From contig JAPFFF010000051.1 of NCBI GenBank assembly GCA_039105265.1, forward strand, positions 186,001-250,000: a DNA stretch of 64,000 bases. Reading direction: 5' to 3'. Below are positions 29,972 to 41,300 of this stretch, one piece after another. This DNA is from Tritrichomonas musculus. Lineage: Eukaryota; Parabasalia; Tritrichomonadida; Tritrichomonadidae. Position 1 is the first letter of the stretch. Each line of letters opens with the position of its first letter. A program made the translations under genes and the position numbers. Below the pieces are notes generated by a model that saw only the letters and a list, made by a program, of their open reading frames with translations, ran no database searches and was not told the origin of the DNA.

Positions 29972-32324
29972 ACCTAAGAGTACGTGCAAATTTGGGTAAG
30001 TTGGTTTGTTGAAATGTCTTTGACTTCCTGAATGCATTCGAACCATCCAACAAATCAAATGTCATACTTTCTCCTTCATGCATTCTTTCAAAAAGCTCTT
30101 CAACTGAGATACCCATCCTTTTGCACTTGTTGAGAATAACTTGTTTTGGAATTCCTTTGAGTCTAATATGATATCCTTCATTTCCTTGTTCATCAACCAA
30201 GATATCGAGGTAGCTCTTTTTACCAAGTGCAATGAGTTTTCTTGAGTGTATTTCTCCTTGACTACCTTCGAACTCATCAAAGTCATTATGAAACTGACAC
30301 ATATTTTTTCCAATAAGAGGTTGATGATACTTGAACTGGAATAAGTCAGCTATCCTTGGTACATCTTTTTCAAGTACATGCATACTATCAGTATCTTGAT
30401 AAAAGATAGGTATACCTGCTTGCTCAGCTGTAGCCATAACCCTGTTCATTAAGTGCTTACTCCAAGAGAGAACGCTTGCACCAAATTGAGGTAGGTTGAA
30501 ATGGTCATTAATTGGTTTCAACTTCTTGACATAGCACTTATCAATATTAGCATCTTCAACAACCTCCTTGATAAAGTTGTAGTTCCTCCAGAGGTACTTG
30601 TATAGTTGGCTTTTTGGTACTGTCTTGGTTTCAGTCTTTGTTGCTTTCAATATTGACTTGCCATATATGGAGTTGAGGAGGAGCTTTATTGTTTGTTCAA
30701 GAGGGTTCTTTTGCTTTTTATAACTTGCCCTGAGATTAAAGAGCTTCTCAATGAACTCATTGATTTTCTTGTTAAATCCTTCATCAAAGTAATAGCCACG
30801 TATTAACTCATATTCAACATCATAAAATTCGAACAAGTCCATGAGACCTACTTTATCGATATAATAATGGTCAACAAGGAAATTGCCGAATATTTTACTA
30901 CCTGCTTCATTCCTTGTAAATACTTGTCCAAATTTATATGGCTCTTTTGATTTACATTCGAGTTTCTTGATGTTGACTTCGATAAAGAATGTATCATATT
31001 GCATAAGTTGTTCATGTGTTGTACCTTGTGGTATTACTTTAGGTCTTCCTAATGGTATACCATCCATAACATACATTGCAGATGGATATATGCTAACTGC
31101 ATCAAAGTCTTGTATCTTTCCTTCGATGTATTGCTTTTCATTACCTGCTGTCATTGTTCTTCCACCAGAGACACATCGTTGTATGAAGTCTTGACACTTA
31201 CCTGATAGTTCATAACATCCATCAAAGCAACCATATTTCTTGGCAAAGCAGTATCCAATAGCACTTATAGATATAAAATCATGAACACCATACATATCTG
31301 TCTTTGTTTCTTTAAAGACTGCTTTCAGGTCTTCATTAAATTTTTCCATTCCCTTCATCAAAACAATACAGTCCTTGAAACAATAGAAGATGGCATATTT
31401 AATGATGTCGATTTTGCCATCATTATAACAATTTGCAATTTTTGCATTTTCGATAATCTGCTTGCAGTTTGCATCAAGTTGTGCTTTCGATAACTTATCT
31501 GAATTTTCATCGATGTATTGCTGTTGGAACTCAGTAGCATCAACAATTCTTCTTTGAATGTTCTCTTGTGTATATAGCTTATATGCCATGACTTCCTTGT
31601 GAACATTGAGGTTGAACATTGTAGCAAATTTACTTAATGCTTGAGGTATTATACTATATGAGTTCCTGAATGTTAATCTCTTTTTGACTTTCCTTGTACC
31701 TTCTTCGAATAATGTCATGATGATTTGCAACACAGTTCCACTTCGTTCTGTTATCTGTGTATCCCATCCAGGTGTGTTAATGAAAAAACATGCATCATAC
31801 TTGAGGTTGTGAAAATATGTTAATGAGCCACTCCATAAATAATTCAAGAGCTTCTGTCCACAATCTTCACCTTGAATAGATATTTTATGTATGTTGGCTC
31901 CATCTCGAAAGATCGTACAATTGAGATATGGTATATGTGGACTGACTGTCGAGTTTGTTTCGAAGTCGCTATAATAAATCCTTGACCATGTATTTTGTTT
32001 CTTTTTATTATTCTCAATGATTCTTGTACATTGTTCTGCATTATATTCGAGACTTACATAGTCATTAACATGCTCATATTCAGTTGTGTTGATAATATCC
32101 ATTTCGCATGCTTTGATTTCTTCAAATAGATGTAACTCAAACATCTTTTGGAAAAAGGTTATTGGTTTGATTCCTTCAGAATTATATTCTTTGACAGTCT
32201 TTCTGTTACTATGTAATTTATATATCATACATCTTTTTTCAAAAGGCATATATGCAAATGTTCTATCAAGTTCTTCATAGTGTTGAAGATAGAATAATGT
32301 ACAAGGTATGTTCTTATTGAGCAT
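29964..32324 (-). CDS. Protein-primed family B DNA polymerase (Maverick/Polinton type)
   Basis: Replicative polymerase of the element. Numbered on the open frame that reaches 32360, the exonuclease motifs are Exo I DFET (132-135), Exo II HNLKYDACF (184-192) and Exo III Y-x-x-x-D at YCFKD (326-330). The polymerase motifs are A, DAVSIYPS (420-427), B, KLLLNSIYG (559-567), C, YQDTD (654-658), and the K-x-Y type motif KKSY (714-717). Together they define the protein-primed PolB group found in Mavericks, adenoviruses and linear plasmids. I give the first ATG (32322-32324) as start; the open frame continues upstream into the edge of the satellite at about 32,341. It is convergent with the penton-like gene (8-bp overlap). 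Confidence 0.92.
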   Translation of the reverse strand: MLNKNIPCTLFYLQHYEELDRTFAYMPFEKRCMIYKLHSNRKTVKEYNSEGIKPITFFQKMFELHLFEEIKACEMDIINTTEYEHVNDYVSLEYNAEQCTRIIENNKKKQNTWSRIYYSDFETNSTVSPHIPYLNCTIFRDGANIHKISIQGEDCGQKLLNYLWSGSLTYFHNLKYDACFFINTPGWDTQITERSGTVLQIIMTLFEEGTRKVKKRLTFRNSYSIIPQALSKFATMFNLNVHKEVMAYKLYTQENIQRRIVDATEFQQQYIDENSDKLSKAQLDANCKQIIENAKIANCYNDGKIDIIKYAIFYCFKDCIVLMKGMEKFNEDLKAVFKETKTDMYGVHDFISISAIGYCFAKKYGCFDGCYELSGKCQDFIQRCVSGGRTMTAGNEKQYIEGKIQDFDAVSIYPSAMYVMDGIPLGRPKVIPQGTTHEQLMQYDTFFIEVNIKKLECKSKEPYKFGQVFTRNEAGSKIFGNFLVDHYYIDKVGLMDLFEFYDVEYELIRGYYFDEGFNKKINEFIEKLFNLRASYKKQKNPLEQTIKLLLNSIYGKSILKATKTETKTVPKSQLYKYLWRNYNFIKEVVEDANIDKCYVKKLKPINDHFNLPQFGASVLSWSKHLMNRVMATAEQAGIPIFYQDTDSMHVLEKDVPRIADLFQFKYHQPLIGKNMCQFHNDFDEFEGSQGEIHSRKLIALGKKSYLDILVDEQGNEGYHIRLKGIPKQVILNKCKRMGISVEELFERMHEGESMTFDLLDGSNAFRKSKTFQQTNLPKFARTLRFT

Positions 32325-32340
32325 ATAATGGTCTTTGAAC

Positions 32341-35300
32341 AGCTGCAGGTGGAAAATCACTATTTACCAATTTAGCCTTTTACCTGCGGCTATCGCTTCT
32401 CAGCTGCAGGTGGAAGTAAAGAAATAAGGAAACCAAGTTTCCACCTGCGGCTGAGCTGCGACAGCTGCAGGTGGAAAATCACTCTTTACCAATTTAGCCT
32501 TCCACCTGCGGCTATCGCTTCTCAGCTGCAGGTGGAGGTAAAGAAATAAGGAAACCAAGTTTCCACCTGCGGCTGAGCTGCGACAGCTGCAGGTGGAAAA
32601 TCACTATTTACCAATTTAGCCTTCCACCTGCGGCTATCTATTCTCAGCTGCAGGTGGAGGTAAAGAAATAAGGAAACCAAGTTTCCACCTGCGGCTGAGC
32701 TGCGACAGCTGCAGGTGGAAAATCACTATTTACCAATTTAGCCTTCCACCTGCGGCTATCGCTTCTCAGCTGCAGGTGGAGGTAAAGAAATAAGGAAACC
32801 AAGTTTCCACCTACGGCTATCGCTTCTCAGCTGCAGGTGGAAGTAAAGAAATAAGGAAACCAAGTTTCCACCTGCGGCTGAGCTGCGACAGCTGCAGGTG
32901 GAAAATCACTATTTACCAATTTAGCCTTCCACCTGCGGCTATCGCTTCTCAGCTGCAGGTGGAGGTAAAGAAATAAGGAAACCAAGTTTCCACCTGCGGC
33001 TGAGCTGCGACAGCTGCAGGTGGAAAATCACTCTTTACCAATTTAGCCTTCCACCTGCGGCTATCGCTTCTCAGCTGCAGGTGGAAGTAAAGAAATAAGG
33101 AAACCAAGTTTCCACCTGCGGCTGAGCTGCGACAGCTGCAGGTGGAAAATCACTATTTACCAATTTAGCCTTCCACCTGCGGCTATCGCTTCTCAGCTGC
33201 AGGTGGAGGTAAAGAAATAAGGAAACCAAGTTTCCACCTGCGGCTGAGCTGCGACAGCTGCAGGTGGAAAATCACTATTTACCAATTTAGCCTTCCACCT
33301 GCGGCTATCGCTTCTCAGCTGCAGGTGGAGGTAAAGAAATAAGGAAACCAAGTTTCCACCTGCGGCTGAGCTGCGACAGCTGCAGGTGGAAAATCACTCT
33401 TTACCAATTTAGCCTTCCACCTGCGGCTATCGCTTCTCAGCTGCAGGTGGAGGTAAAGAAATAAGGAAACCAAGTTTCCACCTACGGCTATCGCTTCTCA
33501 GCTGCAGGTGGAAGTAAAGAAATAAGGAAACCAAGTTTCCACCTGCGGCTGAGCTGCGACAGCTGCAGGTGGAAAATCACTATTTACCAATTTAGCCTTC
33601 CACCTGCGGCTATCGCTTCTCAGCTGCAGGTGGAGGTAAAGAAATAAGGAAACCAAGTTTCCACCTGCGGCTGAGCTGCGACAGCTGCAGGTGGAAAATC
33701 ACTATTTACCAATTTAGCCTTCCACCTGCGGCTATCGCTTCTCAGCTGCAGGTGGAGGTAAAGAAATAAGGAAACCAAGTTTCCACCTGCGGCTGAGCTG
33801 CGACAGCTGCAGGTGGAAAATCACTCTTTACCAATTTAGCCTTCCACCTGCGGCTATCGCTTCTCAGCTGCAGGTGGAGGTAAAGAAATAAGGAAACCAA
33901 GTTTCCACCTGCGGCTGAGCTGCGACAGCTGCAGGTGGAAAATCACTATTTACCAATTTAGCCTTCCACCTGCGGCTATCGCTTCTCAGCTGCAGGTGGA
34001 GGTAAAGAAATAAGGAAACCAAGTTTCCACCTGCGGCTATCGCTTCTCAGCTGCAGGTGGAAGTAAAGAAATAAGGAAACCAAGTTTCCACCTGCGGCTG
34101 AGCTGCGACAGCTGCAGGTGGAAAATCACTATTTACCAATTTAGCCTTCCACCTGCGGCTATCGCTTCTCAGCTGCAGGTGGAGGTAAAGAAATAAGGAA
34201 ACCAAGTTTCCACCTGCGGCTGAGCTGCGACAGCTGCAGGTGGAAAATCACTATTTACCAATTTAGCCTTCCACCTGCGGCTATCGCTTCTCAGCTGCAG
34301 GTGGAGGTAAAGAAATAAGGAAACCAAGTTTCCACCTACGGCTATCGCTTCTCAGCTGCAGGTGGAGGTAAAGAAATAAGGAAACCAAGTTCCCACCTGC
34401 GGCTGAGCTGCGACAGCTGCAGGTGGAAAATCACTATTTACCAATTTAGCCTTCCACCTGCGGCTATCGCTTCTCAGCTGCAGGTGGAGGTAAAGAAATA
34501 AGGAAACCAAGTTTCCACCTACGGCTATCGCTTCTCAGCTGCAGGTGGAAGTAAAGAAATAAGGAAACCAAGTTTCCACCTGCGGCTGAGCTGCGACAGC
34601 TGCAGGTGGAAAATCACTATTTACCAATTTAGCCTTCCACCTGCGGCTATCGCTTCTCAGCTGCAGGTGGAGGTAAAGAAATAAGGAAACCAAGTTTCCA
34701 CCTGCGGCTGAGCTGCGACAGCTGCAGGTGGAAAATCACTATTTACCAATTTAGCCTTCCACCTGCGGCTATCGCTTCTCAGCTGCAGGTGGAGGTAAAG
34801 AAATAAGGAAACCAAGTTTCCACCTGCGGCTGAGCTGCGACAGCTGCAGGTGGAAAATCACTATTTACCAATTTAGCCTTCCACCTGCGGCTATCGCTTC
34901 TCAGCTGCAGGTGGAAGTAAAGAAATAAGGAAACCAAGTTTCCACCTGCGGCTGAGCTGCGACAGCTGCAGGTGGAAAATCACTATTTACCAATTTAGCC
35001 TTCCACCTGCGGCTATCGCTTCTCAGCTGCAGGTGGAGGTAAAGAAATAAGGAAACCAAGTTTCCACCTGCGGCTGAGCTGCGACAGCTGCAGGTGGAAA
35101 ATCACTATTTACCAATTTAGCCTTCCACCTGCGGCTATCGCTTCTCAGCTGCAGGTGGAGGTAAAGAAATAAGGAAACCAAGTTTCCACCTGCGGCTATC
35201 GCTTCTCAGCTGCAGGTGGAAGTAAAGAAATAAGGAAACCAAGTTTCCACCTGCGGCTGAGCTGCGACAGCTGCAGGTGGAAAATCACTATTTACCAATT

Positions 35301-38300
35301 TAGCCTTCCACCTGCGGCTATCGCTTCTCAGCTGCAGGTGGAGGTAAAGAAATAAGGAAACCAAGTTTCCACCTACGGCTATCGCTTCTCAGCTGCAGGT
35401 GGAGGTAAAGAAATAAGGAAACCAAGTTCCCACCTGCGGCTATCGCTTCTCAGCTGCAGGTGGAAGTAAAGAAATAAGGAAACCAAGTTTCCACCTGCGG
35501 CTGAGCTGCGACAGCTGCAGGTGGAAAATCACTATTTACCAATTTAGCCTTCCACCTGCGGCTATCGCTTCTCAGCTGCAGGTGGAGGTAAAGAAATAAG
35601 GAAACCAAGTTTCCACCTGCGGCTGAGCTGCGACAGCTGCAGGTGGAAAATCACTATTTACCAATTTAGCCTTCCACCTGCGGCTATCGCTTCTCAGCTG
35701 CAGGTGGAGGTAAAGAAATAAGGAAATCAAGTTCCCACCTGCGGCTATCGCTTCTCAGCTGCAGGTGGAAGTAAAGAAATAAGGAAACCAAGTTTCCACC
35801 TGCGGCTATCGCTTCTCAGCTGCAGGTGGAAGTAAAGAAATAAGGAAACCAAGTTTCCACCTGCGGCTGAGCTGCGACAGCTGCAGGTGGAAAATCACTA
35901 TTTACCAATTTAGCCTTCCACCTGCGGCTATCGCTTCTCAGCTGCAGGTGGAGGTAAAGAAATAAGGAAACCAAGTTTCCACCTGCGGCTATCGCTTCTC
36001 AGCTGCAGGTGGAGGTAAAGAAATAAGGAAACCAAGTTTCCACCTGCGGCTGAGCTGCGACAGCTGCAGGTGGAAAATCACTCTTTACCAATTTAGCCTT
36101 CCACCTGCGGCTATCGATTCTCAGCTGCAGGTGGAGGTAAAGAAATAAGGAAACCAAGTTTCCACCTGCGGCTATCGCTTCTCAGCTGCAGGAGGAAGTA
36201 AAGAAATAAGGAAACCAAGTTTCCACCTACGGCTATCGCTTCTCAACTGCAGGTGGAGGTAAAGAAATAAGGAAATCAAGTTTCCACCTACGGCTATCTC
36301 TTCTCAGCTGCAGGTGGAAGTAAAGAAATAAGGAAACCAAGTTTCCACCTGCGGCTGAGCTGCGACAGCTGCAGGTGGAAAATCACTATTTACCAATTTA
36401 GCCTTCCACCTGCGGCTATCGCTTCTCAGCTGCAGGTGGAGGTAAAGAAATAAGGAAACCAAGTTTCCACCTGCGGCTGAGCTGCGACAGCTGCAGGTGG
36501 AAAATCACTATTTACCAATTTAGCCTTCCACCTGCGGCTATCGCTTCTCAGCTGCAGGTGGAGGTAAAGAAATAAGGAAACCAAGTTTCCACCTGCGGCT
36601 GAGCTGCGACAGCTGCAGGTGGAAAATCACTATTTACCAATTTAGCCTTCCACCTGCGGCTATCGCTTCTCAGCTGCAGGTGGAGGTAAAGAAATAAGGA
36701 AACCAAGTTTCCACCTGCGGCTGAGCTGCGACAGCTGCAGGTGGAAAATCACTATTTACCAATTTAGCCTTCCACCTGCGGCTATCGCTTCTCAGCTGCA
36801 GGTGGAGGTAAAGAAATAAGGAAACCAAGTTTCCACCTGCGGCTGAGCTGCGACAGCTGCAGGTGGAAAATCACTATTTACCAATTTAGCCTTCCACCTG
36901 CGGCTATCGCTTCTCAGCTGCAGGTGGAGGTAAAGAAATAAGGAAACCAAGTTTCCACCTGCGGCTGAGCTGCGACAGCTGCAGGTGGAAAATCACTATT
37001 TACCAATTTAGCCTTCCACCTGCGGCTATCTCTTCTCAGCTGCAGGTGGAAGTAAAGAAATAAGGAAACCAAGTTTCCACCTGCGGCTATCGCTTCTCAG
37101 CTGCAGGTGGAGGTAAAGAAATAAGGAAACCAAGTTTCCACCTGCGGCTATCGCTTCTCAGCTGCAGGTGGAGGTAAAGAAATAAGGAAACCAAGTTTCC
37201 ACCTGCGGCTGAGCTGCGACAGCTGCAGGTGGAAAATCACTCTTTACCAATTTAGCCTTCCACCTGCGGCTATCGCTTCTCAGCTGCAGGAGGAAGTAAA
37301 GAAATAAGGAAACCAAGTTTCCACCTGCGGCTATCGCTTCTCAGCTGCAGGTGGAGGTAAAGAAATAAGGAAACCAAGTTTCCACCTGCGGCTATCGCTT
37401 CTCAGCTGCAGGTGGAGGTAAAGAAATAAGGAAACCAAGTTTCCACCTGCGGCTGAGCTGCGACAGCTGCAGGTGGAAAATCACTATTTACCAATTTAGC
37501 CTTCCACCTGCGGCTATCGCTTCTCAGCTGCAGGTGGAGGTAAAGAAATAAGGAAACCAAGTTTCCACCTACGGCTATCGCTTCTCAACTGCAGGTGGAG
37601 GTAAAGAAATAAGGAAATCAAGTTTCCACCTGCGGCTATCGCTTCTCAGCTGCAGGTGGAAGTAAAGAAATAAGGAAACCAAGTTTCCACCTGCGGCTGA
37701 GCTGCGACAGCTGCAGGTGGAAAATCACTCTTTACCAATTTAGCCTTCCACCTGCGGCTATCGCTTCTCAGCTGCAGGTGGAGGTAAAGAAATAAGGAAA
37801 CCAAGTTTCCACCTACGGCTATCGCTTCTCAGCTGCAGGTGGAGGTAAAGAAATAAGGAAACCAAGTTCCCACCTGCGGCTATCGCTTCTCAGCTGCAGG
37901 TGGAGGTAAAGAAATAAGGAAACCAAGTTTCCACCTGCGGCTATCGCTTCTCAGCTGCAGGTGGAGGTAAAGAAATAAGGAAACCAAGTTTCCACCTGCG
38001 GCTGAGCTGCGACAGCTGCAGGTGGAAAATCACTATTTACCAATTTAGCCTTCCACCTGCGGCTATCGCTTCTCAGCTGCAGGTGGAAGTAAAGAAATAA
38101 GGAAACCAAGTTTCCACCTGCGGCTGAGCTGCGACAGCTGCAGGTGGAAAATCACTATTTACCAATTTAGCCTTCCACCTGCGGCTATCGCTTCTCAGCT
38201 GCAGGTGGAGGTAAAGAAATAAGGAAACCAAGTTTCCACCTGCGGCTGAGCTGCGACAGCTGCAGGTGGAAAATCACTATTTACCAATTTAGCCTTCCAC

Positions 38301-41300
38301 CTGCGGCTATCGCTTCTCAGCTGCAGGTGGAGGTAAAGAAATAAGGAAATCAAGTTCCCACCTGCGGCTATCGCTTCTCAGCTGCAGGTGGAAGTAAAGA
38401 AATAAGGAAACCAAGTTTCCACCTGCGGCTATCGCTTCTCAGCTGCAGGTGGAAGTAAAGAAATAAGGAAACCAAGTTTCCACCTGCGGCTGAGCTGCGA
38501 CAGCTGCAGGTGGAAAATCACTATTTACCAATTTAGCCTTCCACCTGCGGCTATCGCTTCTCAGCTGCAGGTGGAGGTAAAGAAATAAGGAAACCAAGTT
38601 TCCACCTGCGGCTATCGCTTCTCAGCTGCAGGTGGAGGTAAAGAAATAAGGAAACCAAGTTTCCACCTGCGGCTGAGCTGCGACAGCTGCAGGTGGAAAA
38701 TCACTCTTTACCAATTTAGCCTTCCACCTGCGGCTATCGATTCTCAGCTGCAGGTGGAGGTAAAGAAATAAGGAAACCAAGTTTCCACCTGCGGCTATCG
38801 CTTCTCAGCTGCAGGAGGAAGTAAAGAAATAAGGAAACCAAGTTTCCACCTACGGCTATCGCTTCTCAACTGCAGGTGGAGGTAAAGAAATAAGGAAATC
38901 AAGTTTCCACCTACGGCTATCGCTTCTCAGCTGCAGGTGGAAGTAAAGAAATAAGGAAACCAAGTTTCCACCTGCGGCTATCGCTTCTCAGCTGCAGGTG
39001 GAGGTAAAGAAATAAGGAAACCAAGTTTCCACCTGCGGCTGAGCTGCGACAGCTGCAGGTGGAAAATCACTATTTACCAATTTAGCCTTCCACCTGCGGC
39101 TATCGCTTCTCAGCTGCAGGTGGAGGTAAAGAAATAAGGAAACCAAGTTTCCACCTGCGGCTGAGCTGCGACAGCTGCAGGTGGAAAATCACTATTTACC
39201 AATTTAGCCTTCCACCTGCGGCTATCGCTTCTCAGCTGCAGGTGGAGGTAAAGAAATAAGGAAACCAAGTTTCCACCTGCGGCTATCGCTTCTCAGCTGC
39301 AGGTGGAGGTAAAGAAATAAGGAAACCAAGTTTCCACCTGCGGCTGAGCTGCGACAGCTGCAGGTGGAAAATCACTATTTACCAATTTAGCCTTCCACCT
39401 GCGGCTATCGCTTCTCAGCTGCAGGTGGAGGTAAAGAAATAAGGAAACCAAGTTTCCACCTGCGGCTGAGCTGCGACAGCTGCAGGTGGAAAATCACTAT
39501 TTACCAATTTAGCCTTCCACCTGCGGCTATCGCTTCTCAGCTGCAGGTGGAGGTAAAGAAATAAGGAAACCAAGTTTCCACCTGCGGCTATCGCTTCTCA
39601 GCTGCAGGAGGAAGTAAAGAAATAAGGAAACCAAGTTTCCACCTGCGGCTATCGCTTCTCAGCTGCAGGTGGAAGTAAAGAAATAAGGAAACCAAGTTTC
39701 CACCTGCGGCTGAGCTGCGACAGCTGCAGGTGGAAAATCACTATTTACCAATTTAGCCTTCCACCTGCGGCTATCGCTTCTCAGCTGCAGGTGGAGGTAA
39801 AGAAATAAGGAAACCAAGTTTCCACCTGCGGCTGAGCTGCGACAGCTGCAGGTGGAAAATCACTATTTACCAATTTAGCCTTCCACCTGCGGCTATCGAT
39901 TCTCAGCTGCAGGTGGAAGTAAAGAAATAAGGAAACCAAGTTTCCACCTGCGGCTGAGCTGCGACAGCTGCAGGTGGAAAATCACTCTTTACCAATTTAG
40001 CCTTCCACCTGCGGCTATCGCTTCTCAGCTGCAGGTGGAAAATCAATCTTTACCAATTTAGCCTTCCACCTGCGGCTATCTATTCTCAGCTGCAGGTGGA
40101 GGTAAAGAAATAAGGAAACCAAGTTTCCACCTGCGGCTGAGCTGCGACAGCTGCAGGTGGAAAATCACTATTTACCAATTTAGCCTTCCACCTGCGGCTA
40201 TCGCTTCTCAGCTGCAGGTGGAGGTAAAGAAATAAGGAAACCAAGTTTCCACCTGCGGCTGAGCTGCGACAGCTGCAGGTGGAAAATCACTATTTACCAA
40301 TTTAGCCTTCCACCTGCGGCTATCGCTTCTCAGCTGCAGGTGGAGGTAAAGAAATAAGGAAACCAAGTTTCCACCTGCGGCTGAGCTGCGACAGCTGCAG
40401 GTGGAAAATCACTATTTACCAATTTAGCCTTCCACCTGCGGCTATCTCTTCTCAGCTGCAGGTGGAAGTAAAGAAATAAGGAAACCAAGTTTCCACCTGC
40501 GGCTATCGCTTCTCAGCTGCAGGTGGAGGTAAAGAAATAAGGAAACCAAGTTTCCACCTGCGGCTATCGCTTCTCAGCTGCAGGTGGAGGTAAAGAAATA
40601 AGGAAACCAAGTTTCCACCTGCGGCTGAGCTGCGACAGCTGCAGGTGGAAAATCACTCTTTACCAATTTAGCCTTCCACCTGCGGCTATCGCTTCTCAGC
40701 TGCAGGAGGAAGTAAAGAAATAAGGAAACCAAGTTTCCACCTACGGCTATCGCTTCTCAGCTGCAGGTGGAGGTAAAGAAATAAGGAAACCAAGTTTCCA
40801 CCTGCGGCTATCGCTTCTCAGCTGCAGGTGGAGGTAAAGAAATAAGGAAACCAAGTTTCCACCTGCGGCTGAGCTGCGACAGCTGCAGGTGGAAAATCAC
40901 TATTTACCAATTTAGCCTTCCACCTGCGGCTATCGCTTCTCAGCTGCAGGTGGAGGTAAAGAAATAAGGAAACCAAGTTTCCACCTACGGCTATCGCTTC
41001 TCAGCTGCAGGTGGAGGTAAAGAAATAAGGAAATCAAGTTTCCACCTGCGGCTATCGCTTCTCAGCTGCAGGTGGAAGTAAAGAAATAAGGAAACCAAGT
41101 TTCCACCTGCGGCTGAGCTGCGACAGCTGCAGGTGGAAAATCACTCTTTACCAATTTAGCCTTCCACCTGCGGCTATCGCTTCTCAGCTGCAGGTGGAGG
41201 TAAAGAAATAAGGAAACCAAGTTTCCACCTACGGCTATCGCTTCTCAGCTGCAGGTGGAGGTAAAGAAATAAGGAAACCAAGTTCCCACCTGCGGCTATC

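Larger units (their letters stand above)
20738..32340. mobile_element. Maverick/Polinton-like element
   Basis: An 11.6-kb unit set inside a satellite array. The family call rests on a protein-primed family B DNA polymerase (29964-32324, -), a small protein with penton-like features (29222-29971, +) and an end that starts with AG (AGTAGTATATACTAG), as Maverick termini do. Two giant related proteins (20989-23667 and 23687-29218, both -) fill the rest. The reading frames are long and clean, so it looks young. A candidate terminal sequence is seen at the left side only, and integrase, packaging ATPase, protease and major capsid genes are not recognised in this span. It therefore looks incomplete here, with about one break. 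Both flanks are the 61-bp satellite in one orientation, which argues that the satellite is the host site and not part of an inverted terminal repeat. Confidence 0.75.

Noticed and set aside
30062-32280. Short frames within the polymerase gene
   Set aside because: The polymerase frame carries all catalytic motifs, so the others are shadows.
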